Origin: Rhizobiales bacterium NRL2
GTDB lineage: Bacteria > Pseudomonadota > Alphaproteobacteria > Minwuiales > Minwuiaceae
Assembly (NCBI GenBank): GCA_001664005.1
Contig: CP016093.1
Coordinates: forward strand, 4,393,031 to 4,457,030
Length of the DNA stretch: 64,000 bases
Direction: 5' to 3'
The stretch's first letter is position 1. Every line of letters starts with the position of its first letter. Positions 51,570 through 59,493 of the stretch are shown here, one piece after another. The notes under the pieces are model-generated. The model did no database searches and was not told the origin of the DNA. It saw only the letters and a list, made by a program, of their open reading frames with translations. Made by a program: the position numbers and the translations under genes.

Positions 51570-53663
51570 ATGAACGAGCCCCGTGACCTCACGGCGCTGA
51601 TCACACCGCGGTCCATTGCGGTGATCGGCGCTTCGAACGAGCCCTACAAGTTCGGCGGCCGGCCGATCCGCTACATGCTCCAGGCGCCCTTCGAGGGGCC
51701 GATCTACCCGATCAATACCCGCGAGAAGGAGATCCAGGGCCTGAAGGCCTATGCCGACATCCGCGATGTGGGACAGCCGATCGACATGGCGATCGTCACC
51801 GTGCCCGCGCCGGCAGTCGTCGGCGTCGTCGAGGCGGCGGCCGAAGCGGGCGTGAAGTCCTGCGTCATCTTCTCCTCCTCCTTCGCCGAGGTCGGCGGCG
51901 AGGGCGCGGTCTGGCAGGAGCGCCTGCGCGAGATCAGCGCGCAGTCGGGCATGCTGATCTGCGGGCCGAACTGCCTCGGCACGCTGACGCCGGCGACCTG
52001 GGCCATCGGCACCTTCTCGTCCATGTTCGACCATGGCTGGCCGAAGCCCGGCGGCCTGACGATCATGACCCAGTCGGGCGCGGTCGGCGCGCACATCCTG
52101 GTACAGGCGCGGGAACTGGGCCTCGGCATCCGCACCTGGGTCGCCACCGGCAACGAGGTTGACGTCGACGTCGCCGACTGCATCGCCTTCGGCGCGCGCG
52201 ATCCGGAAACGAAGGTCATCACCGCCTACATGGAGGGCTGCAAGAACGCCGACCGGCTGATTGCGGCGCTGAAGCTGGCGCGGGCGGCGCGCAAGCCCGT
52301 GATCGCGATGAAGGTCGGCGCATCCGCGGTCGGCGCGGCGGCGGCCGCGACCCACACGGCTTCGCTGGCTGGCGCGGACGCGGTCTTCGACGCCGTCTTC
52401 CGCCAGTACGGCGTCTACCGCGCCCACAGCCTGGAGGAGATGATGGACGTCGCCGCGGCGGCGCTGACCAGTCCGCTGCCGAAGGGCCGGCGGCTCGGCA
52501 TCGTCACGGTCTCCGGCGGCGCGGGCGTCATGGCATCCGACGAAGCGGAGAAGATCGGACTGGAAGTGCCGGAGCTGCCCAAGGTGGCGCAGGACGGCGT
52601 CAAGGCGGCCATGCCCTACGCTTCTGCGCGCAACCCCGTCGACGTCACCGCCATGGCCACCAACCAGTTCGACCTGCTCGGCAAGGGCCTGGAAGCGATG
52701 CTGGAGCACGGCAAGGTCGACATGACCATGGTCTTCCTCTCGGCCGTCGGCTTCTCTGACCGGATCATGGTCGGCATGAACGAGATCTTTCCTGCGATCC
52801 GGAAGAAGTATCCGGACGCGATCATGGCCGTCTCCATGCTCTGCAACGATGAGAACCGCCGCAAGTTCGAGGCGAGCCAGTATCTCGTCATGGACGACAT
52901 GAACCGCGGCCTGCGCATCCTCGAGGCGCTGGCGCGCATCCGGGAGGGCTTCGACCGTGGCGGCGACGACGATCCCCTGCCCGATGCGGCCGCCACCGCC
53001 GCGATCCCGGCAAAGACGCCGAACGAGTACGAGGCGGCTCAGCTTCTGGCCGCCGCCGGCGTGCCCTATCCGGAAATGAAGGTCGCGACCTCCGCCACCC
53101 AAGCCAGGGCCGCAGTCGAGGAGCTCGGCACGCAGACGGTGATGAAGATCCTGTCGGCCGACATCCAGCACAAGTCCGACATCGGTGGCGTCAAGCTCAA
53201 CATCGGGCCGGAGGAGGCCGAAGCCGCCTTCGAGGCGATCATGGCCGGCGCGCGGGAGCATGCGCCGAAGGCCGTGATCGACGGCGTGCTGGTCGCGCCC
53301 ATGGCGAAGGGCGGCGTCGAATGCATCATCGGGGTGCAGAACGACCCCGTTTTCGGACCGACGGTGATGTTCGGCCTGGGCGGCGTCTTCGTCGAGGTGC
53401 TGAAGGATGTCACCTTCCGCGTCGCGCCGTTCGGCCGGGGCGAGGCGCGGCGGATGATCGGGGAACTGAAGGGGCTGCCGCTTCTGCAGGGCGCGCGCGG
53501 CGCCGAGCCGGCGGACCTGGATGTTCTGGCGGATATCCTTTCCAGGCTGTCCGTCTTCGCCGCGGCCAATGCCGACCGCTTCGAGTCGATCGACGTCAAC
53601 CCGATCCTGGCGGGACCGGACGGCGCAATCGCCCTCGACGCGGTGATCGCCCCGAAAGGCTGA
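51570..53663 (+). CDS. ADP-forming acetate/acyl-CoA synthetase
   Basis: The protein has 697 residues. The N-terminal CoA-binding domain (ITPRSIAVIGASNEPYKFGGRPI) is followed by succinyl-CoA-ligase-like domains with the phospho-histidine motif THTASLAGADAVF near residue 262, and a C-terminal ATP-grasp domain from about 470 (VPYPEMKVATSATQA, ILSADIQHKSDIGGV). It makes acyl-CoA and ADP plus phosphate from acid, ATP and CoA, reversibly. GGAAGGA precedes the ATG. It is the last gene of the plus-strand block. The acid is unknown. Confidence 0.9.
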   Translation: MNEPRDLTALITPRSIAVIGASNEPYKFGGRPIRYMLQAPFEGPIYPINTREKEIQGLKAYADIRDVGQPIDMAIVTVPAPAVVGVVEAAAEAGVKSCVIFSSSFAEVGGEGAVWQERLREISAQSGMLICGPNCLGTLTPATWAIGTFSSMFDHGWPKPGGLTIMTQSGAVGAHILVQARELGLGIRTWVATGNEVDVDVADCIAFGARDPETKVITAYMEGCKNADRLIAALKLARAARKPVIAMKVGASAVGAAAAATHTASLAGADAVFDAVFRQYGVYRAHSLEEMMDVAAAALTSPLPKGRRLGIVTVSGGAGVMASDEAEKIGLEVPELPKVAQDGVKAAMPYASARNPVDVTAMATNQFDLLGKGLEAMLEHGKVDMTMVFLSAVGFSDRIMVGMNEIFPAIRKKYPDAIMAVSMLCNDENRRKFEASQYLVMDDMNRGLRILEALARIREGFDRGGDDDPLPDAAATAAIPAKTPNEYEAAQLLAAAGVPYPEMKVATSATQARAAVEELGTQTVMKILSADIQHKSDIGGVKLNIGPEEAEAAFEAIMAGAREHAPKAVIDGVLVAPMAKGGVECIIGVQNDPVFGPTVMFGLGGVFVEVLKDVTFRVAPFGRGEARRMIGELKGLPLLQGARGAEPADLDVLADILSRLSVFAAANADRFESIDVNPILAGPDGAIALDAVIAPKG

Positions 53664-53670
53664 GCGCGGG

Positions 53671-53719
53671 GACGGCGTTCAGCCCCCGTCCAGGGCGACG
53701 TTCAACCCTCGTCCGGGGC
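53671..53719. repeat. short tandem near-duplication at the PAS gene end
   Basis: Two units, 53671-53696 and 53697-53719, share GACG..GTTCA.CCC.CGTCC.GGGC with a few differences. The PAS gene's stop (53702-53704) lies in the second unit; the first unit carries a near-copy of the same C-terminal codons and stop. It is a small local duplication between convergent genes. Confidence 0.6.
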
Positions 53720-54256
53720 GGCGTTGACCGGCGCCGCCGAGGACCAGATGTCGGCCACGATGAAGACGTGATCCAGACCGCCCGCCTCCGACAGCAGCGG
53801 CGCGTAGAAGCCCTCGCCATTGAGCCACTCCCGGTTCTCGTAGCCCGAAACCGACGCCAGCCGCACGGGCCGGCCATGTCGGGCGACGTGGTCGATCGCG
53901 CCGCGAATGCGGTAGAGGGGTTTGCCGCTCAGATGACTGGAAACCAGCATCCCGGTGCCGTCGCCGTGGTTCGCCGCTGCGACCGTGCCCATCAGCCGGA
54001 CCCGGTAGTCGCGCGCTCCGTTCGCGTCCCGGATGATGTCGATCAGCACGACATAGGGCAGCAGAGGCACGATGCTGGCGGGATCGAGATCGGATTTGCG
54101 CGGACCCGCGGCGTCTCCGCGGAGGTCGCGCCAGTAATCGTAGCCGCGTCGCGTCAGGCTGCGCTGGAACGCCAGTGTCCCGTCGAGGATAAAGCCGCCG
54201 CCTTCCTCATATGCATGCCAGACATCGGGCTCGATCGGCGCCCCTTCGAAGGACAT
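53702..54256 (-). CDS. PAS_5-family domain protein
   Basis: The 184-residue single-domain protein resembles the alphaproteobacterial PAS_5 family, with DYWRDLRGDAAGPRKSDLDPASIVPLLPYVVLIDI, DYRVRLMGTVAAANHG and the end LLSEAGGLDHVFIVADIWS. The family has no attached output domain. A sensory or regulatory role is possible but unproven. It is convergent with the ADP-forming synthetase gene, and its stop lies within a tandem duplication. Confidence 0.8.
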   Translation of the reverse strand: MSFEGAPIEPDVWHAYEEGGGFILDGTLAFQRSLTRRGYDYWRDLRGDAAGPRKSDLDPASIVPLLPYVVLIDIIRDANGARDYRVRLMGTVAAANHGDGTGMLVSSHLSGKPLYRIRGAIDHVARHGRPVRLASVSGYENREWLNGEGFYAPLLSEAGGLDHVFIVADIWSSAAPVNAAPDEG

Positions 54257-54290
54257 TGGCTACTCCATCCTCCGCCCGTTCAGGGCGTTC

Positions 54291-54306
54291 GGCGCCGAAA
54301 GGCGCC
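54291..54306. repeat. hairpin upstream of the PAS gene
   Basis: GGCGCC-GAAA-GGCGCC forms a stem with a GAAA loop (plus strand), 35 bases upstream of the PAS gene's ATG. No T-run follows, and its role is unclear. Confidence 0.4.
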
Positions 54307-54373
54307 TTCTGCCATAGATAGGTAGCCGGTTGCCTCACGAAATACTGTCGCCGCCGACACATTGTCTCGGGGG

Positions 54374-56680
54374 TCAGCGGCCGCGCGCCGCCCCCCAAAC
54401 CTTCTCCGGGGTCAGCGGCATGTCGATGTGGCGCAGACCGAGCGCGTTGCAGACCGCCGAAACGATGGCCGGCGGGCCGGCGATGGTGCCCGCCTCGCCG
54501 CAGCCCTTGACGCCCATCGGCGAGGTCTCGGTCGGCGCGTCCTCGTAGAAGTCGATCCGGGTCGCGGGCAGATGATCCGCCCGCGGCATGGCGTAGTCCA
54601 TGAACGTGCCGGAGACGAGCTGCGCCGTTTCCGCATCGTAGACCGTGTGCTCCAGCACCGCCTGGCCGAGCCCCTGGACGATGCCGCCCATTACCTGCCC
54701 GCGGACCACCAGCGGATTGACGATGCGGCCGAAATCGTCGACCGCCGTGTAGGTGACGACGTCGATCAGGCCCGTCTCCGGGTCGATCTCCACCTCGGCG
54801 ATGTGGCAGCCATTGGGATAGGCGTTGCCGGCGCGGGTGTACTCGTCGTCGCCGGAAAGGCCCTGGCCGCTCTCCGGGCGGTCGGCTGCGAACGCCGCCA
54901 CCGCCACCGCGTCCCAGCCGACGCTGCGGTCGGTGCCGACGACGCGGAACGCGCCGTCATGCAGTTCGATGTCGGCGGCCGCCGCCTCCAGAAGTTCGCC
55001 GGCCAGCGCCTTCGCCTTTTCGATCACCTTGTCCGAGGCGCCGAGAATGGCGCTGCCGGCGAGCTGCAGCGAACGCGAGCCGCCATGACCGTTTCCGAGC
55101 GGCGTCGCCGCCGTGTCCGACTGGCGGAAGCGGATCCTGTGGAAATCCACGCCCAGCTTCTCGTGCACGATCTGCGCGAAGGTGGTTTCGTGGCTCTGGC
55201 CGTTGGACTGGGTGCCGACCGAGAGCGTAACCCCGCCATCGGCGTCGAAGTCGATCCGGGCGTATTCATTCGGCACGCCCAGCGTCGCCTCCAGGTAACA
55301 GGCCAGCCCCCGCCCCCGGATGCGGCCTCGGGCGGCAGATTGCGCCTTGCGCGCCTCGAACCCGTCCCAGTCGGCGTTGGCGATGGCGCGGTCCATCAGG
55401 TCCTCGAAGCCGCCGGAATCGATCAGGTGCCCCAGCGACGCCTTGTAGGGCAGCTTCTCCGGCCGGATCAGGTTGCGGCGCCTGAGATCGATCGCGTCGA
55501 CGCCCAGATCGGCCGCGGCAATCTCCACCACCCGCTCCAGCAGATAGCAGGCCTCGGGGCGCCCGGCGCCGCGATAGGCGTCGGTGGGCACGGTGTTGGT
55601 GAAGGCGCCGCGCACCTCGGTGAAGACGGAAGGGATGTCATAGGCCCCGCCCAGTACCGAGGCGGTGGCACCCGTCGGCACGACGGGGCCGTTGGTGGAG
55701 AGATAGGCGCCCAGATTGGCCGTGGTTTCGACATGGAGCCCGGTGAAGCGATGATCCTTGTCGAGCGCGAGACGGACGCGGGTCTGCTGGTCGCGGCCCT
55801 GGCCATCGGTCAGAAATCCTTCGGCCCGGTCGGAGACCCACTTCACCGGCGCTGCGAGATCGCGCGCGGCATGCATCACCAGGGCGTGCTCGGGCTGGAT
55901 CTGGTTCTTGCCGCCGAAGCCGCCGCCGACGTCATAGGCGACCACCCTCAGCTTCGCCGGATCGATGCCGAAGATCTGCTCGGCGAGCAGGGTGCGGAAC
56001 ATGAAGACGTTCTGGATCGAGCCCGAGAGCGTGAACGCGCCGCTGTCGGCGTCGTAGAGGCAGAGCGCGCCACGCGGCTCCATCGGGTTGATGACGATGC
56101 GGTTGTTGACCAGCCGGAGCTCTGCGACGTGGGCGGCATCCGCCAGCGCCTTCTCCACCGGCGCCCGCTCGCCCTTCGACCAGTGGAAGGCGCGGTTGCC
56201 GGGCGCTTCCTCGTGCAGCAGCGGCGCGCCGTCGCCCAGCGCCGCCACCGAATCCGTCACCACGTCGAGTTCGTCATAGTCGGCCTCGACCAGATCGGCC
56301 GCGTCCTCGGCGGCGCGCCGGCTCTCGGCGACAATGAAGGCGACGCCCTCGCCGGCGTGGCGCACGCGGTCGATCGCCAGCGGCCAGCGCGGCGGCACGG
56401 TCAGCGGGCTGCCGTCCACATTTTCCAGCGCGGCGCGGATCGGGATCGGCTTCAGCCCGGCGTCGGGCCAGTCCTGTCCCACATAGATCGCGCGGACGCC
56501 GGGCGCCGCGCGGGCGGCCTCGACGTCGATCGAGCGGATGCGGGCGTGCGCGACCGGCGCGCGCACGACGAAGCCGTGCAGGCAACCTTCGGGCGCGGCG
56601 TCGTCCAGATAATTGCCCAGGCCGGTGGTGAACCGCCGGTCCTCGACGCGCGTGACCGCCTGTCCGATGCCGAACTTCAT
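54374..56680 (-). CDS. xanthine-dehydrogenase-family molybdopterin-binding large subunit
   Basis: The protein has 768 residues, the usual size for these large subunits. It begins IGQAVTRVEDRRFTTGLGNYLDD. Molybdenum-cofactor contacts are seen in DVGGGFGGKNQ, AYRGAGRPEACYL, GTQSNGQSHETTFAQ and the catalytic glutamate in GVKGCGEAGT near the C-terminus. The AYRCSF loop of carbon-monoxide dehydrogenase is absent, so CO oxidation is unlikely. The small FeS and medium FAD subunits are not adjacent. Its start overlaps the upstream glycosyltransferase stop as ATGA. Confidence 0.88.
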   Translation of the reverse strand: MKFGIGQAVTRVEDRRFTTGLGNYLDDAAPEGCLHGFVVRAPVAHARIRSIDVEAARAAPGVRAIYVGQDWPDAGLKPIPIRAALENVDGSPLTVPPRWPLAIDRVRHAGEGVAFIVAESRRAAEDAADLVEADYDELDVVTDSVAALGDGAPLLHEEAPGNRAFHWSKGERAPVEKALADAAHVAELRLVNNRIVINPMEPRGALCLYDADSGAFTLSGSIQNVFMFRTLLAEQIFGIDPAKLRVVAYDVGGGFGGKNQIQPEHALVMHAARDLAAPVKWVSDRAEGFLTDGQGRDQQTRVRLALDKDHRFTGLHVETTANLGAYLSTNGPVVPTGATASVLGGAYDIPSVFTEVRGAFTNTVPTDAYRGAGRPEACYLLERVVEIAAADLGVDAIDLRRRNLIRPEKLPYKASLGHLIDSGGFEDLMDRAIANADWDGFEARKAQSAARGRIRGRGLACYLEATLGVPNEYARIDFDADGGVTLSVGTQSNGQSHETTFAQIVHEKLGVDFHRIRFRQSDTAATPLGNGHGGSRSLQLAGSAILGASDKVIEKAKALAGELLEAAAADIELHDGAFRVVGTDRSVGWDAVAVAAFAADRPESGQGLSGDDEYTRAGNAYPNGCHIAEVEIDPETGLIDVVTYTAVDDFGRIVNPLVVRGQVMGGIVQGLGQAVLEHTVYDAETAQLVSGTFMDYAMPRADHLPATRIDFYEDAPTETSPMGVKGCGEAGTIAGPPAIVSAVCNALGLRHIDMPLTPEKVWGAARGR

Positions 56681-57276
56681 GATGTACCCCCGCTCCCGGC
56701 CCTGAGCGCGGCATAATCGTCCACATCGTCGATGTCGTTCAAGGTGCGCTGGCGCGCCACCCGCGCATGGGCGGGCAGCGTGGCGAGGCTGTCGGCCAGC
56801 GTCTCGGGCACCGACCAGCGCACGCCGCGGAACAGACGCGCCGGGCGGAAGCCCCTTTTCAGTCCCACGAGCCAGAAGCCGCCATCGGCAGCCGGACCGA
56901 AGACGGCATCGTGGCGGCGCAGCGCCGCGAAGGCCGCGCCGAGGTCGTCGGCGGTCATCCCGGGTATGTCGCAGCCGACCAGCACCGCGTCGCCCGGCGT
57001 GGCATCGAGCGCCCGCTTCATCCGCTCGCCGATGTCGCCGCGGCCCTGGGGCAGGCGTGGCAGGCCGGCGGGAAAGGCGCGGCTGCCGGTGGCGTCGTCC
57101 GGCGTCACCCGGATCAGCGTCCGGACGCCCTTCAGGCCGCACCCCAGGGCGATCGTCCGCGACAGCGTCGCGCGATAGAACGCCAGCGCGGCGGCGTGAC
57201 CGATACCGCGCGCCAGCCGGGTCTTCACCGAGCCCATCCGCGGGGCCTTCGCGAAGATGATGAGGGTCCGCCTCAT
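56677..57276 (-). CDS. TIGR04282-type glycosyltransferase
   Basis: The 199-residue protein is of the GT-A, DUF2064-like group, with LIIFAKAPRMGSVKTRLARGIG at the N-terminus (nucleotide-binding start), VLVGCDIPGMTADDL (DxD-like metal site) and FGPAADGGFWLVGLK. In some genomes this family lies in arsenosugar clusters, but its sugar and acceptor are not shown here. It is coupled by four-base overlaps to the TIGR04283-type gene upstream and the molybdenum subunit gene downstream. Confidence 0.82.
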   Translation of the reverse strand: MRRTLIIFAKAPRMGSVKTRLARGIGHAAALAFYRATLSRTIALGCGLKGVRTLIRVTPDDATGSRAFPAGLPRLPQGRGDIGERMKRALDATPGDAVLVGCDIPGMTADDLGAAFAALRRHDAVFGPAADGGFWLVGLKRGFRPARLFRGVRWSVPETLADSLATLPAHARVARQRTLNDIDDVDDYAALRAGSGGTS

Positions 57277-57953
57277 CGGCCGTAGAGCCGGGCGATCAGG
57301 CGCGGCGGGACCCCGGCGAACCAGAGGGTCAGGCAGACGAGATTGCGCGCCGAACGCCGCCGCCAGCCATCGCGCTCGAACTTCGCCGCCGAAGTGACCG
57401 CGGCCGCGTCGAAGAAATGCAGCCGCCTGCGGCCGATGCGGCGGACGATATCGACGTCCTCCATCAGGGGAACCGGGGCGAAGCCGGCGATCTCGTCGTA
57501 AAGGCGGCGTGAGATCAGCAGACCCTGATCGCCATAGGGCAGGCCCAGCCTGCGGCAGCGCCAGTCCACGCGGCCCTCCAGCCGCCGCGCCTCGGGGGCG
57601 CCGCTGTCGAGGCGGAACCGGAAGACGCCGGCCCGCCGCCGGTTCGACGGAATGTCCATGAAGTTGCCGGCCTCGGCCTGCCAGGACGGGCTGAGCCGGG
57701 TGTCGGCGTGCAGGAACAGCAGCCAGTCGCCGCCCGCCGCCGCCGCGCCGGCGCGCAGTTGAGCGCCACGTCCCTTCGGCGCTTCGATCACCTGCGCGCC
57801 ATGAGCTTCCGCGACGGCCCGCGTGTCGTCCGTCGAGCCGCCGTCGGCCACGAGAACCTCGCTCGTTCGCGGGCCGGCCACGCTGTCGATGGCCGCGCCG
57901 ATGGTCCGGGCGGCGTCCAGCGCCGGAATGACGACGCTGAGGGCGGCGCTCAT
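57273..57953 (-). CDS. TIGR04283-type GT2 glycosyltransferase
   Basis: The 226-residue family 2 transferase has ALSVVIPALDAARTIGAAIDS, VLVADGGSTDDT, WLLFLHADTRLSPSW (metal-binding DxD-like HAD) and VPLMEDVDIVRRI. Its end lacks a membrane helix. ATG overlaps the sterol-desaturase stop (ATGA). With the next gene it forms the TIGR04282/04283 pair. The product is unknown. Confidence 0.85.
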   Translation of the reverse strand: MSAALSVVIPALDAARTIGAAIDSVAGPRTSEVLVADGGSTDDTRAVAEAHGAQVIEAPKGRGAQLRAGAAAAGGDWLLFLHADTRLSPSWQAEAGNFMDIPSNRRRAGVFRFRLDSGAPEARRLEGRVDWRCRRLGLPYGDQGLLISRRLYDEIAGFAPVPLMEDVDIVRRIGRRRLHFFDAAAVTSAAKFERDGWRRRSARNLVCLTLWFAGVPPRLIARLYGR

Positions 57954-58762
57954 AGCCGCCGGAACGGCAGGGCCATCATCCACAGCAGTCCCTGCCGCGC
58001 CCCGTCGCGATAGGCGCCGAGGCCGATGTCCATGCCCCGGTGACCTTTCTCCGGCTGCGCCCGCCAGGTGCGGAAGATGCGGTCCCAGACCGAGAGGTTG
58101 AAGCCGAAGTTCGAATTGTGCTCCCGGACGATGGTCGAATGATGCACGCGGTGGACGTCCGGCGTGATGATCAGCCGGCGCAGGGGACGCTCCAGCCAGC
58201 CGGGCAGGTCGATATTGGAATGGTTGAACATGGCCAGGCCGTTCAGCGCGATCTCGAACACCAGCACGGCCAGCGCCGGAGCGCCGAGCGCGGCGATGAC
58301 CGCAAGCTTCAGCAGCATCGACAGGACGATCTCGCCGGGGTGGAAACGCAGCCCCGTGGTCACGTCGATGTCCAGGTCCGCATGATGCATTCGGTGCATC
58401 CGCCACAGGAACGGGACATGGTGGAAGGCGACATGCTGGCCATAGATCACAAGATCCAGCAGCAGGACCGCGATCAGGAAATCGGCCCAGTAAGGCAGCG
58501 CAACCACGTTCAACAGGCCAACGCCCTCGGCCTCCAGCAGCGCTGCAAAGCCGACGGCAAGGGCGGGGAGGAAGAAGAAGCCCAGGCGCAGCGCCGCGGT
58601 GTCGACGGCGACCACCGCAAGATTGGCGAACCAGCGGCGCGGACGCGGCTGGCCCAGCGGGCGCTTCGGCACGAGCCGTTCCAGCCCCGCCATGCCGGCC
58701 AGAACGGCGACGAAGACCGCGATGCGGACCGCCCCCTCGTTCTCGATCAGGAAATCGCCCAT
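57950..58762 (-). CDS. sterol desaturase/fatty acid hydroxylase family protein
   Basis: The 270-residue membrane protein has at least four hydrophobic helices and the histidine clusters of this di-iron family: HVAFHH (110-115), HRMHH (123-127) and HRVHHS (about 204-209), with a further NHSN at about 180. It hydroxylates or desaturates a lipid in the membrane. It is the first gene of a four-gene overlapping unit with two glycosyltransferases and the molybdenum large subunit. A role in a modified lipid or glycolipid is possible. Confidence 0.87.
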   Translation of the reverse strand: MGDFLIENEGAVRIAVFVAVLAGMAGLERLVPKRPLGQPRPRRWFANLAVVAVDTAALRLGFFFLPALAVGFAALLEAEGVGLLNVVALPYWADFLIAVLLLDLVIYGQHVAFHHVPFLWRMHRMHHADLDIDVTTGLRFHPGEIVLSMLLKLAVIAALGAPALAVLVFEIALNGLAMFNHSNIDLPGWLERPLRRLIITPDVHRVHHSTIVREHNSNFGFNLSVWDRIFRTWRAQPEKGHRGMDIGLGAYRDGARQGLLWMMALPFRRL

Positions 58763-58822
58763 GACGCCCGATCTAGCGCCCGCGGCCGCTTCGCGCCAGT
58801 CACGGCTGCGCCAGCGCCCGCC

Positions 58823-59161
58823 CTAACCCGCCTTGCGCGACGCTTCATCCAGAACATCCTCCGCCCACTGGTTCAGGCTCTTGCCGGCCAGCTCGGCGGC
58901 GAGGGCCGCACGGCGGTGGGTTTCGGGGGCCACGCGGAACATCATGCGGCCGCTATAGGGTTTCTGCGGCGTCTTGCCGATGCGGGCGCAGGTCTCGAGA
59001 TAGTCGTCGACCGCATCGTGGAACGCCGCCTTCAGGTCGCCGACCGTATCGGCGTGAAAGCTGACCGAATCCCGGATGCCGGCCAGACGGCCGAAGAAGA
59101 TTTCGTCCTGGTCGTCATACTCGATGCGGGCGCTGTAGCCCTTGTAGCTCATCGTGTTCAC
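58823..59161 (-). CDS. hicB: HicB-family antitoxin
   Basis: The protein has 112 residues. The N-terminal HicB partial-RNase-H-like domain is YSARIEYDDQDEIFFGRLAGIRDSVSFHADTVGDLKAAFHDAVDDYLE. The C-terminal ribbon-helix-helix is RMMFRVAPETHRRAALAAELAGKSLNQWAEDVLDEA. It neutralises HicA and represses the operon. Its ATG overlaps the hicA stop (59158-59161, ATGA), so toxin comes first and antitoxin second. Confidence 0.92.
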   Translation of the reverse strand: MNTMSYKGYSARIEYDDQDEIFFGRLAGIRDSVSFHADTVGDLKAAFHDAVDDYLETCARIGKTPQKPYSGRMMFRVAPETHRRAALAAELAGKSLNQWAEDVLDEASRKAG

Positions 59162-59412
59162 GGCGTGACTCCGATCTCCATCAGAAAGCGCCGGGCTTCG
59201 CGGACCTGATAGCGTTTTGCTTCCGGGGCGGGATGCGGCCGGTGGAACGACGCGACCGCGCCGTCCCTGGCGAACCGGACGCGCGATCCGCGCCCCTCGA
59301 TCGACTCCGCGCCCGCGGCGACGAGCAGCTTCTCGATATCAGACCAGAGGATGGTACCGGAGACGGGATCCCGGAACACAGACTGCAGCGTCCGACGTTG
59401 CTTGCTGTTCAC
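59158..59412 (-). CDS. hicA: HicA-family mRNA interferase toxin
   Basis: The 84-residue protein starts at the GTG at 59412. The family start (NSKQRRTLQSVF) and the dsRBD-like fold with VRFARDGAVASFHRPHP are present; the histidine of SFHRPHP is the catalytic base. HicA cleaves mRNA to stop translation. The promoter's predicted start site falls on this GTG, so the transcript may be leaderless. Confidence 0.9.
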   Translation of the reverse strand: MNSKQRRTLQSVFRDPVSGTILWSDIEKLLVAAGAESIEGRGSRVRFARDGAVASFHRPHPAPEAKRYQVREARRFLMEIGVTP

Positions 59413-59418
59413 GCTGGC

Positions 59419-59447
59419 AATCTAGTTATTGATGGCAAATTCTGCAA
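59419..59447 (-). promoter_or_regulatory. promoter of hicAB
   Basis: On the minus strand TTGCAG (59447-59442) is followed by a 17-base spacer and TAGATT (59424-59419). The expected transcription start is near 59412, the GTG of hicA. TTGCCA appears twice in and after the spacer and may be a repressor half-site. Confidence 0.6.
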
Positions 59448-59493
59448 GCACGAATCTTCGGTCATTCCTCCGTATGCCCCCGCTTGCTGCGCT

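Noticed and set aside
54374-56680. Carbon-monoxide dehydrogenase large subunit
   Set aside because: The AYRCSF active-site loop is absent; AYRGAGRPE is the general xanthine-dehydrogenase-family form.
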